A DNA stretch of 32,712 bases from an uncultured Parvibacter sp. (GTDB lineage Bacteria; Actinomycetota; Coriobacteriia; Coriobacteriales; Eggerthellaceae). Shown in pieces: positions 1-9,300 of this stretch. Each line of letters starts with the position of its first letter. Positions within the stretch are counted from its first letter, which is position 1. The stretch is from contig CAJUNI010000008.1 of the NCBI GenBank assembly GCA_910587945.1, positions 9,471 to 42,182 on the forward strand, written 5' to 3'. The notes under the pieces were generated by a model, which made no database searches, was not told the origin of the DNA, and saw nothing but the letters and a program-made list of their open reading frames with translations. The translations under genes and the position numbers were made by a program.

Positions 1-826
1 CGCCAAAGTGGTATTCGTCAAAAATCACCAAGTCCCAATCGGTCAAATGAACCCATTCGTTACGGGGTTTAATACCGCCTGTTTTAGGGTCACGCCCCAT
101 GAAGTCTTGGAAGCTACCAAAGCAAACAATAGGTCGGTTGGGGTCGGCTTCTTCGAATGGCATACCTTCTCGGGTGACGAATTGCCATCCTTCGAAATCG
201 ACATGGGTCATTAAGTCATCATGCCAGGCTGCTTGAGTTGCAGGTTTGAACGTGAGCACCAGTACGCGCTGGGTATTCATGCGTTTGGCAAGCTGATAAG
301 CGGCGAAGGTTTTACCAAAACGCATCTTGGCGTTCCAAAGAAACTTAGGGGCACGCTGGGGGCTCTCCTTTTCTACGGAATCGTAGTAGGAGAAGGTTTT
401 CTCCACGGCTTGCTGTTGCTCGGGACGCATGGAGAAGCTCTGGGTGCGACGCTCTTCGTAATTCGTGCGATCACGAACGGAGAGCCAAGCAGTTCGAACG
501 TTGTCGACTGTGCAGGGAATCCACTTGGTCACTTTGCCCGACGAGTCGCGCACCTTGCGATGGCCGTAGCGTTTCAGCTTCTTATGAACATCATGATCAG
601 GGAATGAAGTTCCGTCTGAGCGTACAGCGGGTTCAAGAAAAACAACCTCATAGGGCTTGGAACCGGGCTTGAGCGTAGGGTAATGCTCGCGCATGCGCTC
701 TTCGATAGTACGCGTCGTGTAGCCGACCTTTATGAGCCCTTTGAGCTCAGGATTATGGGGTTCCGTGAAGCCGTAGATGATGGGGTTGGCGTCTGGCTTT
801 TGAGGGAAGAAATCTTGCTTAACCAT
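1..826 (-). CDS. GIY-YIG / DEAD-box helicase, restriction-like (C-terminus outside window)
   Basis: The reading frame starts at the ATG at 826 and stays open to the window edge (275 codons visible). Residues 16-50 look like a GIY-YIG domain of the T5orf172/MUG113 type: IYGF, then LIKVGYTTRTIEERMREHYP with the conserved glycine and arginine. Residues 133-144 (MRPEQQQAVEKT) resemble a helicase Q motif, residues 165-173 (NAKMRFGKT) a Walker A, and residues 270-273 (DEYH) motif II of a superfamily 2 helicase. It begins 2 bp after the stop of the upstream methyltransferase gene, so the two are probably translationally coupled. By inference it is the DNA-translocating and possibly cleaving subunit of a restriction-modification-like system. 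The residue where such domains often carry the catalytic Glu (EWF) is here Lys101 (KWI), so nuclease activity is uncertain. The helicase C-terminal half is not visible. Confidence 0.82.
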   Translation of the reverse strand, partial: MVKQDFFPQKPDANPIIYGFTEPHNPELKGLIKVGYTTRTIEERMREHYPTLKPGSKPYEVVFLEPAVRSDGTSFPDHDVHKKLKRYGHRKVRDSSGKVTKWIPCTVDNVRTAWLSVRDRTNYEERRTQSFSMRPEQQQAVEKTFSYYDSVEKESPQRAPKFLWNAKMRFGKTFAAYQLAKRMNTQRVLVLTFKPATQAAWHDDLMTHVDFEGWQFVTREGMPFEEADPNRPIVCFGSFQDFMGRDPKTGGIKPRNEWVHLTDWDLVIFDEYHFG

Positions 827-828
827 GG

Positions 829-2463
829 CTAGTCACCAAGGTCCATAGGCTTAATGAGCGAATCGATAAACGCCTGTTCTTCTTCGGTGATGCCGTATTT
901 TTCGTAGAGCTCTTCATCGGTCCAAGGCTTCGAGAAGTCCTGGATTGGGACCCATGTGTAAGTCGAATGGGTAGCGTGTTGGGTTATTTTTCTTAACGAA
1001 ACAAGAAAGCGAAAAAATTTTGTTTGGATATATGAAAGAACGTTCTCAGCCTCTTCTTTCGAGCCGGCGCTAAAAAACAGATAGGTTTGGGTGCAAACCG
1101 AGGGTGGTTCTACAACAAAGGGAGACCCTAGCACCCTATCGGGAATTTTTTGGCCGCCGTCTGACCCGGCCTGGGGAACCATGATCTTCCAGCTATCAAC
1201 CAAGTGGGCGCTTTTTTTGATTTTGGATTGGTCAATCCAGCCTTTCAGGCGCTTGCCTTTCCGGTTGTAGATAATGGGTATGCCGTTAGTTTTACTCTTG
1301 CTGAAGTCGTCAAAGTTTGATGTCCATCCAAACTCTTTATCAACCGACAAAAGGTCGGTCATAGATTTTTCTGAACACGATAGAACCTTTTGCAAAATCG
1401 GAAGGCTTCGTCCGTCTCTGACTAGAATGTCATATTCGTCGAGATAACGTGTGACGGAAGTGCTCTCTTCGCCTTCCCTTAATCTTTTCGTCTCGCAAGG
1501 GCCTTCGTAGTCTCTGTCCCACAGGAAATAGCAAATTCCTCCCTTTACCTCCACCCCATTGAACACCTCGCTCGAAACCGGATAATCGACCAAGTTACGC
1601 ATGTGTCGATCTGAGAGCATGGTTTTTCGAAAATCGGATAGTCCCAAGCCACCTGCCATCCATCGGCTGGGAATAATCATGCATAGATAATGAGGATTTA
1701 GCTTTTTTGCCTGCTCTACAAACAGGTTGTAAATTGGCATATCCCGGTTTCTGTTGGATCGTGCGACCTTCTCGGCGGAATCGTTGCTCTCCTCTTTGGT
1801 TTTCGATCCAATCTGGTACGGCGGGTTCCCAATGATTACGTCAAACTTCATGTTGAAAACCTCTTCGGGATTGTCAAGGTGGATGAATTCGTAGGCGTAG
1901 GATTCTTTACCTTCTTCGCGGTTGTATTCGCCTTCTGAAGCGCCGCAATGCACACACCTCCCGTTTTTCCAGGTGTGCTGCATGTGGCGGTAGTCGATAT
2001 TACCTTCGGCGTTGTCGAACTGCACGACGGCATATTCGCACTGAGGGTATTTGCTGCAGTACACGCTGCGACGGGAGAGTAGGCTCGTGAGCTCGGTGAT
2101 AGCTATGCCGAAGAGCTGCTTCTTGAAAACGTGTTCACAGACGTCTTCCAGCGCCTGTTGGAAGGCAATGTCATCCTCGTTAAGCTCTTCTCCGTCCCTT
2201 TGCTTCTCGTTGATCTTGTAGGCGATGGATTCGTAACTAGGCAGTTGGGCCTCAATGAGCCGCTTGGCAATTTCGCGCAAGAACACGCCGGATTTGCATG
2301 CAGGGTCAAGGAAGGTGGCTTCCCGGTCATGCCAGATCTCTTCCGGAAGCAGATCAAGCATTTGATTGACCACTTCAGGGGGCGTAAACACCTCGTCGTT
2401 AGAGAGGTTGGCCAGACAGCTTAGAACATCAGGATTGTAGGTGGCGGCAAAGAGGTCACTCAC
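829..2463 (-). CDS. Eco57I-like DNA adenine-N6 methyltransferase
   Basis: 544 residues. SAM-binding motif I is at residues 51-61 (FLDPACKSGVF, with Lys where most N6-methyltransferases have Gly) and the catalytic NPPY is near residues 212-215 (DVIIGNPPYQIG). Between them is a cysteine/histidine-rich insert (CSKYPQC, later CVHCGAS) that could bind zinc. The C-terminal half, roughly residues 230-530, is the likely target-recognition part. The family transfers a methyl group from SAM to adenine N6 in DNA, usually as host protection in restriction-modification. The gene overlaps the end of the upstream small methyltransferase-like gene by 8 bp and ends 2 bp before the helicase gene, so the three form one compact operon. 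Specificity cannot be inferred. Confidence 0.85.
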   Translation of the reverse strand: MSDLFAATYNPDVLSCLANLSNDEVFTPPEVVNQMLDLLPEEIWHDREATFLDPACKSGVFLREIAKRLIEAQLPSYESIAYKINEKQRDGEELNEDDIAFQQALEDVCEHVFKKQLFGIAITELTSLLSRRSVYCSKYPQCEYAVVQFDNAEGNIDYRHMQHTWKNGRCVHCGASEGEYNREEGKESYAYEFIHLDNPEEVFNMKFDVIIGNPPYQIGSKTKEESNDSAEKVARSNRNRDMPIYNLFVEQAKKLNPHYLCMIIPSRWMAGGLGLSDFRKTMLSDRHMRNLVDYPVSSEVFNGVEVKGGICYFLWDRDYEGPCETKRLREGEESTSVTRYLDEYDILVRDGRSLPILQKVLSCSEKSMTDLLSVDKEFGWTSNFDDFSKSKTNGIPIIYNRKGKRLKGWIDQSKIKKSAHLVDSWKIMVPQAGSDGGQKIPDRVLGSPFVVEPPSVCTQTYLFFSAGSKEEAENVLSYIQTKFFRFLVSLRKITQHATHSTYTWVPIQDFSKPWTDEELYEKYGITEEEQAFIDSLIKPMDLGD

Positions 2464-3154
2464 AATGCATCACCTCGTAAAAGCTGATGAGCGGATATTC
2501 AGTTATGGGCTTGGGGATGAAAGCCTGGGTCTCTTCGTCGAATTCCCACTCGCTGCGTGGACGAACGCTGCCGTCTTCGGCAATATCGCCGAACAGTGAG
2601 AGCGTCTCTTCCTGTTCGACGTTGCCTTCGAGCAGCTCATCAAGACGAAAGTCACGGCGCTTCACTTTGTCGCCGGTAGCAATAGACCATTCGGAAAAGA
2701 TGATAGGGTTGCCCTCGGCGTCCAGCAGCGTGAGGGCATCGCCGTTGAGGATGTTGCGTTCTAAAACGAAATTGATGGCCTCGAGGAAACGCGGGTCCGC
2801 CTGGTTTTGGACTGCTTTCAGGTGCTCGCGAGCGATGATGCCGAATAGTCGGTCGCGGCATTCGGCGGCGTTGTCGGCCAGGAGCTCTACCCCGTAAATA
2901 CTTGCTGTGGCAATAAACGCATTTCGCTCCCAGTCCCGCGGGTTCTTGTGGTAGCGGGAGGTAACTACGGCGAGCTTTCGTCGGATGATTTCAGCCAGAA
3001 AATTGCCATTACCACAGGCAGGTTCAAGGAAGCGGGAATCTATGCGCTCGGTCTCTTGCTTGACCAAGTCGAGCATGGCGTTTACTTCGCGCTCGTTAGT
3101 AAACACCTCGCCATGGTCGGCGACGCGTTGTTTAGATTTGACCTGGTCTGACAC
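2456..3154 (-). CDS. Small N6-methyltransferase-like protein lacking the NPPY motif
   Basis: 232 residues. GEVFT at residues 15-19 and motif I at residues 42-53 (FLEPACGNGNFL) are typical of the N-terminal half of N6-adenine DNA methyltransferases. No NPPY or DPPY is seen anywhere, and the protein stops soon after the Rossmann-like part. It may be a SAM-binding or structural partner of the adjacent full methyltransferase, or a domain remnant. Its intact frame, 8-bp overlap with the next gene and conserved motif I argue that it is functional and not decaying. It is the first gene of the restriction-modification-like operon; no strong promoter was found upstream of it in the 190 bp before the recombinase stop codon. 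Confidence 0.75.
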   Translation of the reverse strand: MSDQVKSKQRVADHGEVFTNEREVNAMLDLVKQETERIDSRFLEPACGNGNFLAEIIRRKLAVVTSRYHKNPRDWERNAFIATASIYGVELLADNAAECRDRLFGIIAREHLKAVQNQADPRFLEAINFVLERNILNGDALTLLDAEGNPIIFSEWSIATGDKVKRRDFRLDELLEGNVEQEETLSLFGDIAEDGSVRPRSEWEFDEETQAFIPKPITEYPLISFYEVMHCE

Positions 3155-3347
3155 GGCCGCTCGCTTTCAAGAAGCGATGCGGTTTGGCGCAGGTCCCAAT
3201 ATCCTAGAGGTTGTTTGTACCGTGCGCCATCAAACGCTAAGATTAAGGTTTATTGGGAGTTCATTCATGATGCGGTAAGGCGCGTAATCCCCGAGAGGGC
3301 CTCACAATATTCTCTGCGTTTTCGGCAGGCCTCGGCCTTAAAACGAC

Positions 3348-3974
3348 TTAGCTGCTTGGTGGTTCAAGTCTCAGTAATTCGCCTTGTCGATCATTCTTTC
3401 TCCAGGTATCAAATGTAGTTGTGCTTATGCCAAGCTGAGCTGCCGCTTCTTTGCGAGTAAGAATTCCTTCTTGAAAGGCTTGCTTGACTTCTCCATAGCA
3501 GGGCGGGCGCTGAATACGAGGGCGGCCGAAACTTACGCCGCGCGCTTTTGCTGACGCAATGCCTTCTGCCTGCCGCTGCTTGATATTTTCACGTTCCACC
3601 TGCGCGACGTAGGAGAGGAGCTGCAGCACAATATCGGTGATCAGAACCCCGGTAAGGCCGCCTTTGTCGATCCTTGTATCCAGGAGCGGCATATCCAAAA
3701 TGACAATATGAGCGCTCTTCCTACTAGTAATCCGACGCCACTCCTCAAGGATTTCCTCGTAGTTGCGTCCTAGCCGGTCGATAGATTTGACGAAAAGCAC
3801 GTCGCCAGGCTTAAGCCTTCGCAAGAGTCGTTGATAGGCGGGTCGTTTAAAGTTGCGACCACTGGCCTTATCGGTAAAGATTTGCTGCTTGTTGAGCCCA
3901 AGACCGTAAAGGGCATCGAGTTGTCGTGCAAGGTTTTGTTCTTTGGTCGAGACCCGCGCATAGCCATATTCCAT
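3348..3974 (-). CDS. Serine recombinase, resolvase/invertase type
   Basis: 208 residues from the ATG at 3974. A longer frame extends upstream, but the family N-terminus (YARVSTKEQN) begins here, with a purine-rich site (AAAAAGGA) upstream. Ser9 is the expected nucleophile; Arg7, and SIDRLGR at residues 64-70, are the usual catalytic-domain residues. A C-terminal helix-turn-helix (KEAAAQLGISTTTFDTWRKN) near residues 180-199 gives DNA binding. Length matches the small resolvase/invertase family (about 180-210). Such enzymes cut and rejoin DNA at short paired sites, resolving cointegrates or flipping segments. It sits directly upstream of the restriction-like operon on the same strand, which suggests that the left part of the window is an acquired island. 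No crossover site was identified. Confidence 0.9.
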   Translation of the reverse strand: MEYGYARVSTKEQNLARQLDALYGLGLNKQQIFTDKASGRNFKRPAYQRLLRRLKPGDVLFVKSIDRLGRNYEEILEEWRRITSRKSAHIVILDMPLLDTRIDKGGLTGVLITDIVLQLLSYVAQVERENIKQRQAEGIASAKARGVSFGRPRIQRPPCYGEVKQAFQEGILTRKEAAAQLGISTTTFDTWRKNDRQGELLRLEPPSS

Positions 3975-4302
3975 CCTGACATCCTTTTTCGCTGGTTTAT
4001 GTAACGCAACGATGGTGCCGAAAGATCCATAGGGGTGGAATAGGGTGGAGGCGGCTGCCAAGCACACTCGGCGACGCTTCTCGCCACGAATCAAGAGCAC
4101 CACTTCGCCCTCTTCTCCTTTGGGGAATTTATGCCACTGGGAATGCCAGAGGGGGAGTAACGCTAGAATGAGGCTCTTCATAAAATAGAACGTCCTTACG
4201 GAACATCTAGGGACGCCGTAGTTCTCAACGCCTCGGACGGTGGTCTGTTGCAAGGCTGCTCCTGTCCGTGCCCAGCTGCACGCCAAAGAAAGGTACCGCG
4301 CA
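3975..4302. other. Intergenic region between divergent recombinase and queF
   Basis: A 328-bp stretch without a convincing gene. A minus-strand frame in phase with the recombinase stays open through most of it but resembles nothing I recognise and precedes the family N-terminus. A direct repeat of GGGTGGA (about 4034-4052) is visible. A TAAAAT at 4181-4186 could be a -10 element for queF but lacks a good -35. No preQ1 riboswitch aptamer was recognised in the queF leader. Confidence 0.4.
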
Positions 4303-4818
4303 ATGAACGCTAATGAATCTGTATCTACGGAAGGAACTCGCGAGCAAGAAGGTTTGACTTCGCTTGGGTCTCAAGGGACGGTCTATCCGGACAACTACGC
4401 TCCGGAAATGTTGGAGACGTTTATCAACAAGCACCCGGACAACGACTACTTCGTCAAATTCAATTGTCCTGAGTTCACGAGCCTGTGCCCCATTACGGGC
4501 CAGCCCGATTTCGCCACTATCTATATTTCCTACGTGCCCGATGTTCGCATGGTGGAATCCAAAAGCCTGAAGCTCTATCTGTTTAGCTTCCGCAATCACG
4601 GGGATTTCCACGAGGATTGCGTCAACATCATCATGAAGGACCTGATTGCGCTTATGGATCCCAAATACATTGAGGTGTGGGGAAAGTTCACGCCGCGCGG
4701 GGGTATTTCTATTGATCCTTATTGCAACTATGGACGCCCAGGTACACGCTGGGAAGAGGTGGCCTGGGAGCGCCTGAGCCACCACGATCTGTACCCCGAG
4801 AAAGTGGATAACCGCTAG
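4303..4818 (+). CDS. queF: NADPH-dependent preQ0 reductase QueF
   Basis: 171 residues. The enzyme reduces the nitrile of 7-cyano-7-deazaguanine (preQ0) to the amine preQ1 in the queuosine tRNA-modification pathway, in the cytoplasm. The active-site cysteine is in FTSLCPITGQPDFA (Cys62, with Asp69), and ESKSLKLYLFSFR at residues 85-97 is the QueF family motif for NADPH and substrate. Length fits the short, unimodular type. The start at 4303 was chosen over an upstream in-frame ATG at 4240 because AAGAAAGG lies about 8 bp before it and the upstream 21 codons look non-coding. It is monocistronic and ends at a strong bidirectional terminator. No other queuosine genes are in the window. Confidence 0.93.
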   Translation: MNANESVSTEGTREQEGLTSLGSQGTVYPDNYAPEMLETFINKHPDNDYFVKFNCPEFTSLCPITGQPDFATIYISYVPDVRMVESKSLKLYLFSFRNHGDFHEDCVNIIMKDLIALMDPKYIEVWGKFTPRGGISIDPYCNYGRPGTRWEEVAWERLSHHDLYPEKVDNR

Positions 4819-4904
4819 TACTTGTCCGAGTTCTGGTCGCGTTCCAGTGGACGCGGCAGCTCATCGAGGTATTCCGCTAGTTCGTAACAACCACCATGCA
4901 AGAG

Positions 4905-4942
4905 AAAACCCCGGCGCGCCCTGATGGATGCTCCGGGGTTTT
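4905..4942. terminator. Bidirectional terminator between queF and phosphofructokinase gene
   Basis: A perfect 10-bp inverted repeat (AAAACCCCGG at 4905-4914, CCGGGGTTTT at 4933-4942) with an 18-nt loop. It ends in T-tracts on both strands, so it can terminate both convergent genes. Confidence 0.85.
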
Positions 4943-4977
4943 GAATAACGCTCGAACAGTTGCGCGCCTAAGCCGCC

Positions 4978-6186
4978 TTAGCGCCGATTGAAGGGCGTGA
5001 TAGTCGCGGGCATGCCGTTGGCATAGAGTAGCTTCGGTTCGCCAGCAATGAGGGGCCGGAAGTAGGCCAGGGCCTCTTCGGTGATGCCTTGGTAGTCGGG
5101 CAAAATCCACTCGGCGGGGAAGGTGCGCACGTAGTTTGCAAACTCTGAAGCGCGGCCGGCAAAGTATTCGGCGTTGTAGCCACCATCAGGAGCTTCGCCA
5201 CGACGAACCCCTACCACCATGCCAGTGAACTGCGGGTCAGCGGAGCGCATATGGGCGCTCAATCCCAGTTCGTAGGCTTCGGTAACGTCCACCAAACTCT
5301 GGCAGAAGTTGGAGGAGCGGGCGGCACGAGACAGGTCTTGCACCACTCCACGGGGCGCAATGCCGGCATCCACAATCATGGACTTCAGCGTTTGTGCGGC
5401 ACCACCAAGGACGGCATGGGCAAAGCCATCGTTAGCGCTTTCTCCCGCAGAAATGTAGCTACCGTTCGCGTAATGGGCGCCTTCGGAAACGACGATATAG
5501 CATTCGCCCGACTCATCCATTTTCTTTTGAACCTGGGTCAGGAACGCCTCTTTGTCGAAGTCCACTTCCGGCAACACCAGCAAGTCCACATCGCCGGTGG
5601 TACAGCAACTAGCGGCAAGCCAACCGGCATCGCGACCCATGGTTTCCAGGACAAAGACTTCGGGGCGCGTGTAGGCGTCGTAGTCAAGGCGCGTTGCGTG
5701 GGTAATCTGGCAGGCAAGTTTGGCTGCCGACGGGAAGCCAGGGCAGTGATCCACCGGCACCAAGTCATTGTCGACGGTCTTCGGAATGCCGATAAACCGC
5801 AGATGAGAGCCGCGATTGGCAGCCCACTCGGACAGGGCGTCCACGGTATCCATAGAGTCATTGCCGCCGATATAGAACATGGTGTCAATGTTGTGAGCTT
5901 CCATGACTTCGCTCAGTCGCTCGAAGTCGGCGTCATTGCCTCGCTTGAGCTTGTAGCGGCAGGTGCCCAAGGCAGAAGAGGGAGTTTGCTTGAGCAGTTC
6001 AATTTCGGCACCCGGGAGATCGGTCAGGTCGTAGAGCTTGCCCTCAAGCACGCCCTCCACACCATTGATGCCACCGTAGACTTTATCGTAGAGCGCGTTT
6101 AACTGGTTTGCGCGGATGACACCCGCAAGACTGGCATTGATAACGGCAGTGGGGCCACCGGATTGAGCAACAAGACAATTGGCCAT
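4978..6186 (-). CDS. 6-phosphofructokinase, probably PPi-dependent
   Basis: 402 residues. It phosphorylates fructose 6-phosphate to the 1,6-bisphosphate in glycolysis. The phosphate-donor loop AQSGGPTAVIN is at residues 7-17, GGNDS at 107-111, PKTVDND at 135-141 and ETMGRDAGW near 184-192. In PFK families, Asp at the fourth position of the GGxxS loop instead of Gly, together with Lys in PKTxDND, is the mark of pyrophosphate users; this protein has both, so PPi use is inferred and would make the step reversible. The start is taken as the ATG at 6186, which has AGGAG 8 bp upstream; a GTG at 6195 overlaps that site. It converges with queF across a shared terminator and has a 9-bp inverted repeat in its upstream region. 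Confidence 0.88.
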   Translation of the reverse strand: MANCLVAQSGGPTAVINASLAGVIRANQLNALYDKVYGGINGVEGVLEGKLYDLTDLPGAEIELLKQTPSSALGTCRYKLKRGNDADFERLSEVMEAHNIDTMFYIGGNDSMDTVDALSEWAANRGSHLRFIGIPKTVDNDLVPVDHCPGFPSAAKLACQITHATRLDYDAYTRPEVFVLETMGRDAGWLAASCCTTGDVDLLVLPEVDFDKEAFLTQVQKKMDESGECYIVVSEGAHYANGSYISAGESANDGFAHAVLGGAAQTLKSMIVDAGIAPRGVVQDLSRAARSSNFCQSLVDVTEAYELGLSAHMRSADPQFTGMVVGVRRGEAPDGGYNAEYFAGRASEFANYVRTFPAEWILPDYQGITEEALAYFRPLIAGEPKLLYANGMPATITPFNRR

Positions 6187-6241
6187 AATAATCACTCCTA
6201 AAACAGGTTGCGGTGAGCTAACACCATACTAAACCCTCAGA

Positions 6242-6281
6242 AGAAATAGCTTCAGAACGGGGTAAGCCGTGGGCTATTTCT
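6242..6281. promoter_or_regulatory. Inverted repeat upstream of the phosphofructokinase gene
   Basis: AGAAATAGC (6242-6250) and GCTATTTCT (6273-6281) form a perfect 9-bp inverted repeat with 22 bases between them. It lies in the divergent 199-bp region between the phosphofructokinase and recJ genes, just upstream of a possible minus-strand -10 (TAGTAT). It could be an operator or an RNA hairpin. Confidence 0.4.
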
Positions 6282-6385
6282 GAAAACCCGTGAAGAGTAC
6301 CACCAATGGGCCAGAAGCGCCCCCGCTTTGTGAGAGAATAAACCCGAAAGAACAAGAGAATCACGTATGTTAGGTTGTTGTAACG

Positions 6386-9300
6386 ATGCCCGCTCAGTTT
6401 CATATCCACGGCGCAGACCCGCAAGCCGTAGAGCAGTTGTGTACTGCTTTGGACTTGCCGCGGTTTGTAGCCGCCACCTTAGTATCGCGCGGGGTGGATA
6501 CGCCCGAAAAAGCGCGCCAGTTCATGACCCCATCGCTGGATCGGGATTGGTTGAATCCCTATGACATCGATGGCTTATCGGCTGTGGCTGATTTGCTGGA
6601 AAAGGCCTTAGATGAACGCCTTCATGTGGTGGTCTACGGCGACTTTGACCTGGATGGCATTTCTGCCACCACGGTACTTACCCGCGGTATTCGGGCTCTT
6701 GGGGGTAAAGCCACGCCGTTTATTCCGAAGCGCTTTGACGAGGGCTATGGCATTACCGATGCTTCTATCGAGCGCTTGCAAACCTTGAACCCCGATGTGG
6801 TGGTGACGGTAGACTGCGGCATTTCCTGCAAAAACGAAGCGGCAAAGCTTACGGAGTTAGGTATGGCAGTCGCGGTGACCGATCACCACGAAGCCTCCGA
6901 CTCGGTGCCGGTAGGGGTGCCGGTGGCAGACCCCAAGATGCGGCCCGATTGCGAAAGCTCTATTTTGGCTGGCGTCGGGGTGGCGCTTAAGCTGGTGCAA
7001 ATTTTGGGAGCCCGTCGCGGCTATCCTCATTTGTGGCGCTCCTATACCGATTTTGCCACGTTGGGAACCGTGGCGGATCTTATGCCCATGCGGGGCGAAA
7101 ACCGGGCACTTGTGGCTGAAGGTATTGAGCGCATCAACCAAGATCCGCGCCCCTGCATTGCCGCACTCATTGCTACCTGTGGCGTGACGGGCCCGCTTAC
7201 GGCTTCAAACTTGAGCTTCTCTTTGGTGCCACGGCTTAACGCAGCGGGCCGTATGGGGGATGCGCAGCCGGCCTTAGACCTGCTCATGTGCGACAACTAT
7301 CCAGACGCCTTACTGCTGGCTCAAAAACTCGAGGAAGTAAACAACAGCCGACGCGCCATTGAGGCCGAGCTTTCGGTGGTAGCCAAAGAGCAAGCCGAAC
7401 AAACCTATGACGGTGAGCGTGTGCTGGTGGTGTCGGGCCAAGGTTGGCACGAAGGCGTGAAGGGTATTGTGGCCAGTCGCCTGGTAAATATCTATGGGGT
7501 TCCGTCGCTGCTCTTTACCATCGAAGGGGACGAAGCCCGGGGTTCTGGCCGCAGTGTGGGCTCAGTCAATCTGTTTGCTGCTGTGGAGTCTACGGCGGAT
7601 TTGCTTACCCGGTTTGGTGGTCACGAAGCGGCGGTTGGTGTGACGCTTCCCGCTAAGAATCTTCCCGAATTTACGCGGCGCTTGAACGAGTGGCTCTTGA
7701 AATTGCCTGAGGATGATTTCCATCCCATGATTGAGATTGACGCGAAGGTCCAGCTTTCGGAGCTCACGTTGCCGGCGGTCGAGATGCTGGACAAGTTGGC
7801 GCCGTTTGGTCAAGAGAATCCGGTGCCGGTCTATATGGCCAGCAACATCTCGCTTATTAATAAGCGCCCGGTAGGGGCTGACAAGAACCATTTCTCCTGC
7901 ACACTCACGGATGGCCGGGCTCTCGTCAATGGCATCATGTTCCATTGCGGCACCATCGAAGATCTGCTGGATACCGAATGCGTGGTTAATGCGGCGTTCT
8001 CGGTCCAGGTGGACGAATGGCGCGGGCGTAGCAACGTGAAGGCCATGGTGCAAGAGCTTTCGGTTACCCGGTGTTGTGGTGCCCTTGAGGCGTGCCTGGA
8101 CCATGAGTGTGCTGAGTTCTTCTCTCGGCTCTTTGCCGATGAGGGGCCGTCCAATCCAGAAACTCAAGATGCAGAAAAGGCGGCGGTCTATCAGCAACGT
8201 CAGGAGAACCGTCGGCGGTGGCAAGCTCTGGCAGCAGAGAATCCGGCCGGCCTTGAAGAAGCATTGGTGCACGCGATCATCGGCCCAGAGGGACGGCTCC
8301 ACGCTTCCCAAAAGGCGGTTTTGGACAGCCTCAATGAAGGTCATTCTGTCTTGGCCATTATGGCCACAGGCCGCGGGAAGTCGTTGATTTTCCAGGTGCA
8401 CGCAGCCAAGCGCGCTCTGGCCGATGGCCTGGCCAGCGTGTTTGTGTACCCTCTGCGGGCACTCATTGCGGATCAGGCCTATCACATCAAGAAAGCCTTT
8501 GAAGCCTTTGGCTTGGTTTGTGCGGTGCTTACGGGCGAATCCAACCCGGAAGAGCGTCAAGAGGTCTATCAAGGGGTGGGAGAAGGCACTATCGATATTG
8601 TGCTTACGACCCCCGAGTTCTTGGAATTCCATGCCAAGGAGCTGGGCGCAAGCCAGCGTATTGGCTTTATGGTGGTCGATGAAGCTCACCACATTGGGCT
8701 GGCTCACGCAGGTCAGCGGCCTTCCTATAATCAACTCGGCGCCATTGCCCATGAGCTGGGAGCGCGCGAGGTGTTGGCGGTCACAGCCACGGCTCCCTCA
8801 GAAATTACCTCAGACATCACCGCGGTTTTGCCGGTCCAAGAGCGCATTGTGGATGAAACGCCGCGCACCAATTTGTACTTGGATGACCAGCGGGGTATTC
8901 GCGGCAAAGATGAATATCTGGCTTCTTTGGTTGCCCGGGGTGAAAAAACGGTCATCTACGTTAACTCGCGGGAGCAGTCGGTCATGTTGGCGCGACAGTT
9001 GCGCCGTCGCGTACCTCAGATGGCGCCGTTCATTGGGTTCTACAATGCGGGCCTTACCCGCGCCGAACGCTCTCGTATTGAGCGGCTGTTCCGTCAAGGC
9101 GATATTCTGGTGCTGGTGGCCACTTCTGCCTTTGGCGAAGGAGTCGATATCCCCGATATTCGCCACGGAGTGCTCTATCACATGCCCTTTAATGAGGTGG
9201 AGTTTAACCAGATGGCAGGCCGTGCTGGTCGCGATGGCCTTCCCGCTACGGTGCATCTGCTCTATGGTCGCTCCGATGCCTCTATCAATGAGCAAATCTT

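Noticed and set aside
3975..4286. In-frame extension of the recombinase (104 extra residues)
   Set aside because: The family N-terminus starts at 3974 and the extension has no similarity or site; treated as non-coding.
4187..4302. preQ1 riboswitch before queF
   Set aside because: No A-rich tail or aptamer stem fitting the known preQ1 classes was found.
7562..8752. Long open frame of 396 codons on the minus strand inside recJ
   Set aside because: Antisense to a strongly conserved fusion gene in a GC-rich region; no recognisable domains and no ribosome binding site.
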